Origin: Cyprinodon diabolis
Taxonomy: Eukaryota > Chordata > Actinopteri > Cyprinodontiformes > Cyprinodontidae
Direction of reading: 5' to 3'
Length of the DNA stretch: 64,000 nt
NCBI GenBank assembly: GCA_030533445.1
Contig: CM060078.1
Span: 20,918,591 to 20,982,590 of the forward strand
Shown here: piece by piece, positions 32,661 through 54,491 of the stretch
Position numbering within the stretch: position 1 is the first letter of the stretch
Layout of the letters: each line of letters starts with the position of its first letter
Notes under the pieces: model-generated
The model's input: the letters and a program-made list of their open reading frames with translations, nothing else
Told to the model about the DNA's origin: nothing
The model's database searches: none
Made by a program: the position numbers and the translations under genes

Positions 32661-35478
32661 CACAGAGGATTTTATTTCTGGTTTGCTGCTACATTCTCAT
32701 GTCCCAATTGTTCTTATCAGTGTGTAGTTAGTGGGGATGCTACTAGCTTTGGGTATGTGAAGCTTTAACCTGCCAATATTGATTATAGCCAAATCAGAAA
32801 GATAATATATATGATAATTTAGTTAAATTAGGAGCAGAGGTGATGTCACACTGTGTGTGTGATAGAAGGGTCACTGGCAAACAGGGTTTAGCTAAATTAT
32901 TTAAACAAATTAGCTTAGAGTTGACATTTTCAGCTATATTTAGCATAATCTATGACACTAAACCTGGTTAGCTCAGTTAGCATTGCTAACTAAAAAGCAG
33001 TTCAGTACAGATTGTAGATTTAAACCTTAACTCGGCTTTTTATATTTAAATCCAGCATCTTCCATAAACAACTTAAAAGGCTCAAAGCAGTTTTATTGTC
33101 CCTCTTTAGCCTTCCTGTTATCTTTGGTAAATCAAAATGAAACACACATGGTTTGAAGCAGTTTTTTTTTTTTTTGTTAACTTCTAAAATTCACTCTGCT
33201 TCCACTGACTGCAAACTGATGCCTCCTTCTTCAGTAACCACATCCACACCAAAGAGTGTTTTTACCTCAACCTGGTAGCACTTTGATATGTCAGGATCCC
33301 TCTTTGTAAACTGATTTTCACCTTATTTAGGATGAGGGGAGACTGAAAACGAGCCAATTTTAAGGTGGATCTCTGGTACTTTGTTAAATGCTACTGGGGA
33401 AATATTAACATATAAACCATTGTAGGCATTATTTTAAACACCGGAATGTGAAAATCTCCGAAAATGTTTAATATTCAGCCCAGTCTCCAAAGTTCTCGTG
33501 AGTTTATTTAAATCTTTAAAGAATCCAGGCAGTAGTCAGACATTCAGCTGATCTGCTTTCGCTGCACTGCTCATTTTTACTTCACTGTTTTACGGCTCTA
33601 GAAATGCTTTTCAGAGCTTAATACTTTTGGACAAAAACCTATCTAGTCCCAAACGTCTATATGTTGGCCTTTGCTCTAAACGAACAGAAAAAAGCCAGTG
33701 AAGACCACAGCTTCTGACCTGCTTTTTTTAAATTTAATTTCTAATTATACCCGTCTGTTTTGCTGCTCTTTTGTCTCGATCCATTCATTTTAATGATGGT
33801 AGTTGTTTTCCTTCCCAGAAATGAGGTGCATTTAGTAGAATATTATTTTACCGTTTTGATACTATCTCAGTTCTTACCTCAGATGAATATTATTTTGTAT
33901 GACTAGGGAGAAAATATCACAGTAAATATCCTTATTTACAATGTGGCCATACTGCCTTCACATTTGTACATAAATCTAAGGGGGTGCAACTCAAAGCAGA
34001 GAAGGTTAGATGACCACGCTATATACCATTATTTTTGTCAGAATGGCCATTTTTGTACCAACAGAAGAATATCCAAAACTGCTCGACAGAAGCGGGGCTG
34101 TGTATCGTCTTTGGGTTTGTCAAACCTTTAGTTCCTGCGTGAGTGGAGTCCTGTATGAATGCCGTGTTGTGTAATGGATGAAACAAAAAAAAGAAAACGT
34201 GGTTGTGAATACTTTTTCTTTAAGCTGATTTAATCGTATGTATATGTTGTTTTAAAACATTTTTTCCCAACATAACTGAGATTTTAACTAACATAACTTG
34301 CTATATTGTCAAGAATACACTGATTAAAAATGCCACCCTGTAAGTTGCAAATCTGTCTTTTCACTCTTTTTCTTCAAAGATGATGTGCATCCATTATTTT
34401 TTCAGTAAAGACTTGAAGTTTCTGTAATCAGCTAAAACAAGCACAGCGTGGAGCTAAATAGTTTAAACCTTCTACAGGGATTACAGTTTAAAAAATGTTT
34501 GATCTGTCTTGAAGCAGAATCTAAGCTGCTTATTCTTGGGGCAGAAACTTAAAAAGGATTATATGGGAACTTTTCTGTCCCCTCAACCTTTCTGTTATCT
34601 GAAGAAAGTCTTGCTCTCACTCTCGCAGATGGAAAACAGACTTTTATAGTCTTAGCAGCTTCTCACTTTCAGCCTTCTTCCTATATCATTAAATATATTT
34701 ACAGTCAACACAATCCAATGTTAGTTTTAGTTAAAAGTAACCATTTTAGCCTGGGATACGTGTGCTCAGCTAAAATAACCATATGAGCTAATTAAAAGTA
34801 ACCTGATGACCAATTAAAATCCTCTGTAGAAGTTGGTATAAGTTTTTTCTTAAGGAGTTTGAAGCATTTAATCGTACATGTTGCTAGGTGAGGACGACAA
34901 AGCATAGAAGGAATTTTTTGTTGACATCTTTGGCCTCTTTTTTTCCATAATACAAAATGAATCATACAATGCATTTAAATATTGAAAGAGAAAAAGTACA
35001 AATGTGCAGTATAAATATCAGTATTTGGACTGGCAATCAACAAGACGGGGCAGAGCAGAGTGGATTGGATAAGGATGCTTTGGTCCTGCAGTGTTTGCAG
35101 AAAGACGCTGCTTTTGATCGCTGAGTGAGCCAGTCTGCCACCATCTGCTGGAGTACCAGCATAAGAGCCATTAGAGCAGCTCTGATGGGACTCCTCTAAA
35201 AGCTGGAGATGCTTTCACAAAGATGTTTTTTTTTTTACATGAGGAGCATAGCAGAAAACCCTGAGCATCCTCTTTCAGTAGAGGGGCCAAAAGGGGCCAG
35301 TTCTCTTTTAAAATTGGCCCTTCTACTGAAAACATATAAAATATATTTCTTTTGAAGATACGCACTTGCAGATGAGAATGTAACTGATTGATCCTGTGGT
35401 GCAATTTAATCTTTTACCTTTACAGTTTACTTTAACAGGTATTTGAGTCTCTTTAAGCTTCAAACATATTATGATATG

Positions 35479-35640
35479 CACTGAAAAAAATAATGCAACC
35501 GTCTTTGGTATATACTTAATCATATTTAGTTACTTTAACATTTTTTTCCTGTTAACATGGTAAGAAATAAAACAATTGTGTAAAAGTAACTTAATATGAT
35601 TACTAGATACCAAATTTGGTTGCATTATTTTTTCCTGTTA
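35479..35640. repeat. palindromic MITE-like element
   Basis: The left arm CACTGAAAAAAATAATGCAA continues CC, then TTTGGTAT, TTAATCATATTTAGTTACTT. The right arm is its reverse complement with scattered mismatches over about 60 bp, leaving a loop of only 30-40 bp. It is a foldback element in the nampt-sypl1 spacer. Superfamily unknown. Confidence 0.7.
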
Positions 35641-35930
35641 AATCCAGGGTCTGCAACAACAAAAAAACTTTGTCCCACCCTGGCCCCTTGGTAAATGTAA
35701 TCTAGAACTGCCACTGGATGTAATATTCTGATCTTGAATTTTGAGTGTTTATTTGCAGTAACTAGGAAATCTCCTCCATGGACAGTTCTAAACAGGGGCC
35801 AGTACCCCGGCAGAACTACTCCTGGCTGTTCTGGCCCCAGTACCAAAGACATAATTTAAAAATAAATGTATGATAAATAATAAGTAGTATGTGCTGGAAC
35901 AGAAAACACAACTGATAGACTAATTGGACC

Positions 35931-37484
35931 CAGAGGCGTAGCCAGAAAATGTTTATAAGGGTGGCCAGGCAATAACCGATGTACGTTAAGGGGTGGCCGA
36001 AAGTGGATAGGTGCCATAACCTCAGGGTTAAACTACAGTGTTCCAACAAGAAAATTAATGAGCACAACATCCATGTTTTCTAAATGAACAAAAAATATCC
36101 TTTCCTACAGTCTTTGCTAACAAATAGACGCATATATAGTGGATTCAATTCTTTCAGCTTTAGGCTCTGGGGCAAACATCTTTTCCATTGTCATTACTTA
36201 TTTTTATCAATAATCATTCTGCAAAAAAAAAAAAAGATATTTACAAGTAAAAATATCCACATAAATTGATTATTTAATATGTTTTTATTAAAAATAGTTA
36301 TCTAGGATTTCACTGAAGACTACTAGATGATTTGCAGAGACACATAATTTTCTCTTTACCCCATAACACACAAAATCTAGCTCTGAAAAGAACATGAATT
36401 ATGTACTTAGCTTTAATTTCAGTGTATTTAATATATTTGCTCCAAAACTGAAGCCATCCTGTTTGGAACTCCTCATCAAACTAAATCATTATCCATAACC
36501 AGTATCACTTTTTCTGGTACCAACATCGCGCTCTCATCAACAGTTAGTAATCTTGGTGTAAGAATTGACTCACAACTCACTTTTGAAGCCCACATAAATA
36601 ATTTATGCAAGACCTCTTTTTACCGCCTCTGTAACATTTCCAAACTCCGTCCCATTCTCACCCTCCCAGACGCCGAAAAGCTGGTTCATGTCTTTGTCTC
36701 CTCCAGACTGGACTATTTTAACGCACTTCTCATTGGGATCCCTAAAAAGAGTCTGCACAGGCTTCAGTACATTCAAAACTCTACAGCTAGGATCCTGATA
36801 AGAGTGCGGAAACATGAGCACATTACCCCCATTCTCTGTTCCCTACACTGGCTTCCCATCTTCACCAGGATTGAATACAAGGTTTCCTTCCTTACACATC
36901 AATGCATCCATGGACATGCCCCACCCCATCTTAAAGAACTTATCAACCCACAGAACACAACCCGCTCCCTTCGCTCAACTCACTCAAACCTCCTCCACAT
37001 TCCCAGAAACTGACTCAAGACCACGGGAGATGGAGCATTTTGTGCTGCTGCCCCACATCTGTGGAATGGCCTCCCTGACACCTTGAGGGCACCTCAATCC
37101 ACTGAGGGTTAAAAAATAAAAAAGGCCTTTAAACATTTCTTTTTAGCAAAAATTTTCGTTGTCTTTAGATGTTTTTTTTTCTCTTTTAAAACAGATTTTA
37201 TTATTTATTATTAATTTTTATGTATTTCTTTTTTAATGCTTTTCTTTTTTGTAGTACTTTGAGGTATTTTTGGTGAAAAGTGCAGTCCAAATAAATGTAT
37301 TATTATTATTATTTATGTGTATAATTAACCACAGTATCTTTCTTGTCAAGTAAATGTTAATATATGAAAAATTAAAATGGTTTGAATATTCTACTTGAGA
37401 GTATTACTGTTGCCACTGTTTGTATTAGAGGGGGGAAAGTGGGGGCAGCCACAGGGGTGCTCCCCCCATCTAGCTCCGCCCCTG
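35931..37484. mobile_element. hAT element carrying a nested LINE fragment
   Basis: Left end CAGAGGCGTAGCCAG and right end (reverse complement) CAGGGGCGGAGCTAG are flanked by ATTGGACC at 35923-35930 and AATGGACC at 37485-37492. These match at seven of eight positions, as expected for a hAT 8-bp duplication. GGGTGGCC-rich subterminal sequence resembles the element at 6983. The middle, from about 36430 to 37316, is an L2-like LINE insertion. No hAT transposase remains. Confidence 0.72.
36430..37316 (+). mobile_element. 5'-truncated L2-like LINE fragment
   Basis: One frame stays open for about 190 codons, from about 36436 to TGA at 37011-37013. Segments are SKTEAILFGTPHQ, VSNLGVRIDSQLTFEAHI, LCNISKLRPIL, FVSSRLDYFNALLIG, LHRLQYIQNSTARIL and ITPILCSLHWLPI. 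These are the C-terminal reverse transcriptase segments of L2/CR1-group LINEs. After the stop come about 300 bp of 3' UTR and a (TTA)n tail at about 37295-37316, as in L2. The undamaged frame suggests a fairly young insertion. The N-terminal endonuclease and RT core are absent. Confidence 0.85.
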
Positions 37485-38099
37485 AATGGACCTTTTTGGG
37501 TTTTGTTTTTTTTACAGTTTTATCAATAATTTGAAACCTACGCTCCTGGCTTCAGTCATATTGACATTAGATCAGTATTTATTTGCTATATCTGAGGTTT
37601 CCAAGGTTACAAATGACTCTTTTTATTCGTTTTATATATCACACCTTTTTTTTTCTCTATGAAAAAATAACTATTACCCGTAAATGTGGTCTAGAACCAC
37701 CACTGCTTTACACCTGAACAGTGGATTTCAGACATTGTCGCTGTGCAATGATCAGATTTGGTGTTTCCATGCTCTGAAAACCTCTCCTGATAAGAATGCT
37801 GCTCTTTCCTTGGAGTCACATGACCAGGTCAGCAACTATTCGCTCAGCAAAGGGTTGGCTCCATGTGTTTTTATGGTGATCTCATAAATGGAAATTAAAT
37901 GACTCCCTCTTACATCTAGAGACGGAAGCGAATCTGTAGTTCATTATTTGCATGATTTTTCTTTTGCAGATGTTCAGCCTTGCACGAACTGCAGCTGTGG
38001 GATATTTTAAGAGCTTTTTCCGGCTTTCATTTTTCATAACTGTTGGGGTTTTTTAAGCACCTGAAGTAAAATCAAGATTTTCTCTGCTGTTTTTTGCAT

Positions 38100-38525
38100 G
38101 GTGCGTCTTTTGGTAACCAAATCCTTCACATGAAGCGCGCCGAGGGGGGAGTTTGGCACACTTTTACGCGCGGCATCCGCCACATCTTGCGCGCACCGCT
38201 GACCAGATCTTACACTGAAAAAAGTGCTTACATTAACAAAATAGTTTTATTAAATTAAAAAAAGGATATTAAGAAACTTTCAACCAAAAACAAGCTGCTT
38301 TTTAGGTGCGTATATGTTGTCTTGCATTTTTCTAACTTATTGTGGGGATAATAGGGAGGAAAAGCGGTTCTTTTTTTAAACTTGCTGCGGTCATTTCTTG
38401 CAGTGTCAGGAACACCACGTCACTGTGTTCAAGAACTCCCACTTTTTCCTTCCAGTTGGATCATCATCCAGCTCTACAGTTAGAGGGGAAAGCGGATAAA
38501 GACTTGAACTGAAAACGGTTTAATC
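38100..38525 (+). promoter_or_regulatory. sypl1: sypl1 promoter region and 5' UTR
   Basis: A small CpG-rich patch (AAGCGCGCCGAGG, TTTTACGCGCGGC, CTTGCGCGCACCGC at 38120-38200) precedes the first coding exon. An AT-rich tract starting ACACTGAAAAAAGTGC at 38212 may be a MITE fragment. The start site is not defined. Confidence 0.45.
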
Positions 38526-48082
<9,557 letters not shown>

Positions 48083-48219
48083 CGCCGCCGTCCTCTTGTT
48101 GCCTCACGTAAACATGCATACAACACAGAAAGAAAGTCAAACCTTCACCCTATAAACACATATTTAAAGATACACTTAGGAAGTTTTTCAAAGAGTAAGT
48201 AAAATGTTCTTGATGATCA

Positions 48220-48225
48220 AATAAA
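48220..48225 (+). terminator. sypl1: candidate sypl1 poly(A) signal
   Basis: A canonical AATAAA 138 bp after the sypl1 stop codon, the first in the 3' flank. It would give a short 3' UTR; other sites further on cannot be excluded. Confidence 0.5.
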
Positions 48226-48299
48226 GGAGAGATTGCTGGAAATTGTCATCAGTCAACTTAAGCTTGGTGTTTTTTTTATTGATAGCTCTGGAAGGATAA

Positions 48300-51200
48300 A
48301 ATCATATTTTGCTTATATTTCTTCCTACAGCTTAGGAACAATAAAAACAAAGCTTAATCTGAACTTCATGCTGGCCCTTTGGTCCAGATGTACACAAATC
48401 CAGTTTTAATTTTGCTAGCAAATGCCACCATAATTTTATTTAGAATGTTGGTGCTGGTGATTGAAAGATTATCATTATAAAATTCACTAAAACTAGGTCT
48501 GCAAACCCACAGCACCACCGAGCCTTCACCTTTCTTAACAGTGGATTTGATTTGCTTTTTAACGTTTTTGTTTTTTCACTTAACCAGAGGGAAGCTTATG
48601 GTTTGTGTCAAAGTCAGGGTGGTCAGGAAGATCCAAGTGTTTTCAGTCCCGCAGCATCACAGATCCTACTCCGTATTTAAAAGTGCACACTTAGTGCTTT
48701 CCATAAATGTATTCTTAGTTAAGTGTTTCCATTGTTACCTTCCTTGTTGGTGTGTGAAGCCACAAGGTGCAACATTGTCCGCATTTTAGAAATTAATAGT
48801 CACATATTATTAGTTTATAGCTCCCAGATGCTTTGTTCATCCATCCAACTTATTCGTCAGGGTGACGTGGGGCTGGTCTCGATATCCAGAGGTATTTGGG
48901 TAAAAGGAAGGGTACATCTTAGAATAAATTGCCCATCTATTGCAGGAAAACACAAAGACATACAGTTACAGGAATTAAGCGATTTCATTTATCATGAACA
49001 ACTATTTCTTCAGACTTTATGTTTCTTCACCTAATAAATGTACTTAAATTAAAGTTTAAGAAAAGTTTGACAAAAGAAAACATTTATTTTGATGGTTTTT
49101 TACACGTTTTCTATGACATAAGGAAAGATAAATGCATTGGAAACGACATTTTAATACATTTAAATTTTAAAAACAAAATCACCCTGTTTTTTTATTATTT
49201 TTTATGCCAATATGTTTTTCTTTTTTTAATGAAATATGTAAGCATTTAATTCTAATATGTATAGTATTTTGATATCTTTAGAATTAATCTTTTGAGATTT
49301 GCCATCTACTGGTTGGTGGTAGCAACTGCACCTTCAGGTGAGACTTAATCTTTTGCATCAGCTGTATTATACTTTGCTTTTCAGTTTTAGGGGGGGGGGA
49401 GAATATGAAGTCCTTTAAAGGTTATCTCATGGAGCTTAATGTAATACAGTTTTTTAAGCACAAACCGAAGAACACCAGAGATGCTGTGTTAAGTGATGAA
49501 ACACTTTGAACTGAGGATCCAATTAAAGTACTAAAGATTGCTTTGATTGTTTAGCTTTCCCTGTAATCCTAAAGAATGTAATATTCATTTTTTTACACTA
49601 TGCAAGTTTTATTATTTACATTTTTCGGATTACATAATATTCCACCAAAGCACTATTTTTGCAGCTCGTTTTGTTTTATCGAATGTCCATTTTCATAAAC
49701 CTTCTGTAAACCCAGTCATGTTTCTATATTTTACTTTGTCTTCAGTATCTAATGGTATTTCATTCTCTGCTACATTGCAATGGTATCTTTTTTCTGAAAA
49801 ATAGGTCAAATTTCAGTAAAACAGCGACTGTCTACAGTGTACTGGTCATGCATATCTGCAGTGTCAATGTGAACCGATGATTTCATTGTGTGTGTTGATT
49901 AAAAAAAAAAAATAAATGCATTTTTTTATTCAATTTCCTTGCAGAAGAGGGTTTGTGTGCTTTTAAATGTGCACTTCTTCACATTTGTTTTCTCCGGTTG
50001 CATTGCTTGAGTTGAAATCAAATGTTTGGTTTTAATATCTGACGAAAAACATACATTTGAGATTTTCAAACACCTATTGTTTGCATAGTTTTCATTTGCA
50101 AAAATAGATAATTTGAAAGTTTTATGCTTTGATATTTAGTCCGTCTTGGTCAGAACCTTAGAATCACCTCCTGCTACAATTACCACTGCAAGCCTTTAGG
50201 TTTAGGGCTTTAACAGCTTTGCCACACTTTTTTAATATATCACATTAACTTATACTAGAGGGAGACGCCTTCAATTTCGGCTTCGACTATACAGTCTTCC
50301 TGCACATTCTCGACTGGATTTAGGTCTGGAATTTGACTTGTACATGATGATTACAATAGATGGTCATTCTAATTATTGCATACTGTTTTTCTATAGCATT
50401 TCTTGGAGTGCTGGTTGTATAATTAGGGTCTTTGTCTGATAGCAGGTGAACCTCTGATGGCTTGTAAAAGTGTTTTTGGTATAGAAAGCTAATTGTCATT
50501 TTAAAAAAAAGTTTTGTTTATGTACAATATTGAAGATATTGTGTATAATGTGTAGAAAAGGTGTTTATAAAAAAAAAACTTTTAGCAATTCCCTGACTAT
50601 TGTAGTTTTCTTATATTCTCTTCGCTGTCTCAGCATTTTGAGCATGAAATAATCACTATTAGTAACTGAATCGATGTTTTTTCTTCTAATTACTTTAATG
50701 GAAACATTATTATTTCATTTTCTATCTTCCACGCTGTTGTATGATACGGTTAATTTTAATTTTTCCTCCTACAACTTTCACTGTAACAGCTTCTGACCAG
50801 CAGAGGGCGGTGTGGGGCCATAACCTCCATCTGCTGAACCATCCACAGATGATATGAGTTATTTTGAATGAGCAGATGTCATTATTTGGTTCCTGGTGTT
50901 AGATGTTATTGTGCGATGTAACAAAGTCAAACAATCCCTGCTGTTAATTAGTGTTTTGGTCCTATTGGTTTTTCTCTGTGCTTTTCCAGCTGCGAGGAGT
51001 GTGTTAGTGCTTCTTCACCTCACCAGAATTTACTTGCCTATTATTATGAACCTGTATTTTCCACTTAAATTGGACTTAAATAACTTTTTTTATGTTTATA
51101 AATTCGTCTCTTATCTTATTACCTATTTGATTCCGCTTGCTGCCACATAAACTTTTCTTCTTGTTGGCTAAATGTTAAAACCCAATTATAATCCCCAAAC

Positions 51201-52015
51201 ATGCATTAAAGTTGCAGGCTTTAATGTTGATGTGAAATACTTTTTTCTTTCTCCAAAAACTATGTGTGTATATAGTAAAAGGATTTTTGCCATAATTATT
51301 TCAAGTAACGTTAATTAGTTTGTGCAAAAAATCTTTTGCTCTGATGTAAAATGTGACAGCTGCCCTCTAAATGAGGTCAAGTTCCAACTCGAATATGTGG
51401 TCCTGCATTCATTATCAGCACAGGTACATCATATTTAAAAAATAGAAATACCCATAACTCGGTGATATATGTTGCATTTATCATTTCTGGGATTAACAAT
51501 GTTTATGAATAATGTTCCAAAATTATTCCAATGCACAGATTCGTTTGGGAGCCTTAAAATTCACATAGACTAAAGATATTTAAAAAGAGGCCCTGATCAT
51601 AATGCTTCCTCCATCTTCCTATGCATTTGCTTTCTGGGTTAAATACTGTTAGCATCCCTTTTCGTATCAGTGCATAATTTGGCATTTTTCTGTTTCTGGT
51701 ATAGTATATGATTTGAATTTATTATTATTTTTTTAATCATTTGTTTAGGAGAAATACAACAAGCAAAGAATAAACTGAAGTAGACTTTATGATCTTCACA
51801 GCACATATAATCATCAGCTGCTCTTTCAGTAAGATTGCAAATGTAGCTATTATAATTTAGTTAATCATTTCTTATGGACAGAATCTTAAAGACTAAACTT
51901 TTATTTTTATTTTTTTATCAGTTAAGCAGTAATTCATCCTAAGGCTATTAGAGGGAATGTGGAAATAAACCTGTTTCTGTTAGTCTGACTTTTCTGTCAT
52001 CCCTTAAGGGTTAGA
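48300..52015. other. intergenic region, no gene recognised
   Basis: AT-rich sequence between sypl1 and atxn7l1. I found no exon-like segment with conserved protein motifs. In particular there are no cadherin signatures (LDRE, DxNDNxP), although CDHR3 sits here in human. Short T-rich open frames have no features of real proteins. Confidence 0.55.
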
Positions 52016-52017
52016 TG

Positions 52018-52360
52018 TAGGACTGAAACAATAAATTGGATTAATCGTGATTAATCAATTATAGAAATACTCGTCAACTAATTTAGTGATCAATTAATCG
52101 TTAATTGGAGTATAGAGACTCTAAAATATGCCTTTAGCTGACAGAGCAACCCATTTAGAGCTGTAATCATATCAAGATTGGTAAAAAAATATATAAACAT
52201 TTTTGCCTTTAAGTTAAAAAATAAATCATCTGTCAATATGCTCTATCAAGAACTTCTCAACTGAAAAATGTTGAATTTCACCTGGTTTTCACCCGATTAT
52301 TAATCAAAAAATAATCTACAGATTAATCGATTTGCACAATAATCGTTAGTTGCAAACCTG
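52018..52360 (+). mobile_element. hAT-type MITE, aged copy
   Basis: Starts TAGGACTGAAACAATAAATT and ends CGTTAGTTGCAAACCTG. It has the internal arms GATTAATCAATTATAGAAAT and AAATAATCTACAGATTAATC shared with 42268-42641. The 8-bp flanks no longer match well (GTTAGATG versus GTGATAAG). Confidence 0.75.
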
Positions 52361-52849
52361 GTGATAAGGTCCTGGTGGATAAGTTTTTTTTAAAGCACAA
52401 ATTATGTCGGAGTAAACTTCTCATGCACTTTTTAATAGCAAATGCCTTCTTGGGGCTATGTTTTTGCTTCTTGTCTGCATTTAAGATTTCACTTATTACT
52501 GTTTTTATTGTGGTCATAAAAAGTGCAGTAAATTTCATTTATTTTCTAAGTGCATATTACATTTCTTAACTGTTATCAGTGTATAAATCCGAATCATTGT
52601 ATGTTCTTAATTACCTGTCAACTATAATGTTTTTCAATCAAATGGGAGTTTAAAAAAAAGTTTTCATTTTAATTAGAACAGTTGATTTATTTATGTAATG
52701 CTAATTTATTTACAGTTAAATTTGTGTATTTTTGAACATTTTTACTTCCGTTCATTTTATGTACAAATTACAGGTCCTGGTCTACAAATGCGATATTAAG
52801 GCCATTCTTTTAAATACAGTGAACTTTCAAACTCTTAAGTAGCTCCTTA

Positions 52850-53025
52850 TTTGTCACTTAATCCGCCGGAAACTGCCGAGGCGAGCCGAAGCATTTCCGA
52901 CAGTGACGTCACCATATCTCGTTCTTTCGTTTTTCGCCTGCTGCGTGCGAAGAGAAAAAGAGAGAGAGAGAGGGAGAGAGAGAGAGGAAAAACGACTCTC
53001 AGCAAAGCAACAAGAAGGGAGAGCA
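52850..53025 (+). promoter_or_regulatory. atxn7l1: atxn7l1 CpG-rich promoter and 5' UTR with CRE and GA tract
   Basis: A CpG-rich stretch upstream of the atxn7l1 ATG. It contains a perfect palindromic cAMP-response element TGACGTCA at 52904-52911 and a (GA)n purine tract at about 52950-52986. CpG richness continues through exon 1 into intron 1 to about 53680. Binding by CREB/ATF factors is inferred from the site alone. Confidence 0.6.
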
Positions 53026-53122
53026 ATGGCGACACTGGATCGCCAAATACCAAGTCCGGATTCCTTCTTGTGCGAACCTTGGTCTTCCTTCGTCAGTGCG
53101 ACTAAATTCCGTTTTGTTGACA
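53026..53122 (+). CDS. atxn7l1: ataxin-7-like protein 1, first coding exon (partial)
   Basis: Thirty-two codons plus one base, from ATG 53026 (GAGCAATGG context) to a GTAAGT donor at 53123. The peptide [19 protein letters not shown] then SSF..A.KF...VD resembles the ATXN7L1 N-terminus as I recall it (MATLDRKVPSPEAF.GKPWSSW). ATXN7L1 is a paralogue of ataxin-7, a SAGA deubiquitinase-module subunit; its own role is less clear. The reading frame stays open upstream to 52843 and encodes KQQEGRA just before the Met, a segment I also recall upstream of this Met in mammals. In this fish that upstream frame has no ATG. The next exon (zinc-finger region) lies past the right edge, so intron 1 exceeds 10.8 kb. 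Orientation and position downstream of sypl1 fit the human order. Confidence 0.85.
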
Positions 53123-53944
53123 GTAAGTTGGCGCTTCTGTAGTTTCTGTTGTTTAGCTGACAAACTGTCGGGGGAGCGCGTGCTCCAACTGTCTGTGATT
53201 GAGTTGAGTAAGCTTCTCCACCATTCAGGGTCTGTCAGCGCTCAGCAAAGTAACTGTCAGAAATACTATCAAAATGCAGTATTAATGGCTTTGCTTTGAC
53301 AGTAGCGCACATGCGCGCGAGCGAAGCTTCGCGTTTCGGCGCAGAGTTAGTGTCTCTGACGCTCTCAGTCATGACGTGCTCAAGTGTCCAGCTGTAAGTT
53401 TGTTAGCTTTGACAGATCTACTCGGTGCTGTGAGGAAGCTCCTCTCGGACTGCCGCTAGCAGGCTAATGCTAACCTGGTAGCGTCTGGAGCTGCACGGGC
53501 TCCACGCATGGCCCCTAAAGTTTGTAACGGACGCTGCCTGCGTGTTTGTAAGCGGATGTTTTGTTCACGCAGACGCAGTCTCCTCTTCGGAGAAGGAAGA
53601 CACGGACTCTTGTTGCCCCGCTGGATCCGCGAAACTCGGTAGAAACGGTAAGAACTTAACCCGAGCAGCGCCGTCACGTACCACACGGTGATGGTTTGTT
53701 ATTGTTTTCTGGTGTTTTTTTTTCCTGCAACCCATGCATGGCAGCTTTTTAGGGCACCATTTTAACCAATTCAGTTCAAAAACTACATGCATATTCTAGT
53801 TTCTAAACTGCATATTATATCAGACTTTACAATGCGGCATTATAACTGTAATAACTTGTGCAACAACTAATGTGCAGTTACTAATATGCAATAACTAATT
53901 AATATCCTGTACAATAACCTGTTTTATATTTAATACCAGTGCAA

Positions 53945-53948
<4 letters not shown>

Positions 53949-53992
<44 letters not shown>
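53949..53992. repeat. (TA)n microsatellite
   Basis: An uninterrupted TA run of about 44 bp in atxn7l1 intron 1. Confidence 0.95.
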
Positions 53993-53994
<2 letters not shown>

Positions 53995-54413
53995 AATATA
54001 TTTAGTGGCAGTTGACATTCAAATATCTCTGCACATGTGCCTGCAAGCTGACATAGGTATTAGTGAGCAACATCACAATGCTCTGGTTGATTGGCAGGAA
54101 GATTGTGATGATAGAAGATGCATTAGTTATAGAAATGTGGTTTAAGCTGCATGTTTATCATATGTCAACAGAGAGTGTTTACAAAATACCAGAACAGTAT
54201 CAACATCATGTTTAAATTAATTTAGACCAGGGCTGCAATTAATGATTAATCTGCAAATAGATTAACATGTCGATTATTTTTTTCGATTAATAATCGGATA
54301 GCCAAAGGTTCCATAAAGAAGGCTTTTTGTTAAATTATACCAGGTGAAACTAAAACTTTTCCACTTGAGCAGTTCTGGATAAAACGTACTAACATATAAA
54401 AAAAAAAGATTTT

Positions 54414-54418
<5 letters not shown>

Positions 54419-54486
<68 letters not shown>
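54419..54486. repeat. (TA)n tract, left of the DD36E element
   Basis: About 68 bp of TA abutting the left inverted repeat of the Tc1 element. A similar run at 55723-55792 lies on its other side. Confidence 0.95.

Positions 54487-54491
<5 letters not shown>

Noticed and set aside
33943..34131. 62-codon open frame downstream of nampt
   Set aside because: No conserved motif; probably nampt 3' UTR or flank.
50896..51150. 84-codon hydrophobic frame between sypl1 and atxn7l1
   Set aside because: T-rich intergenic DNA gives Leu/Phe/Ile-rich frames by chance; no splice signals or family motif.
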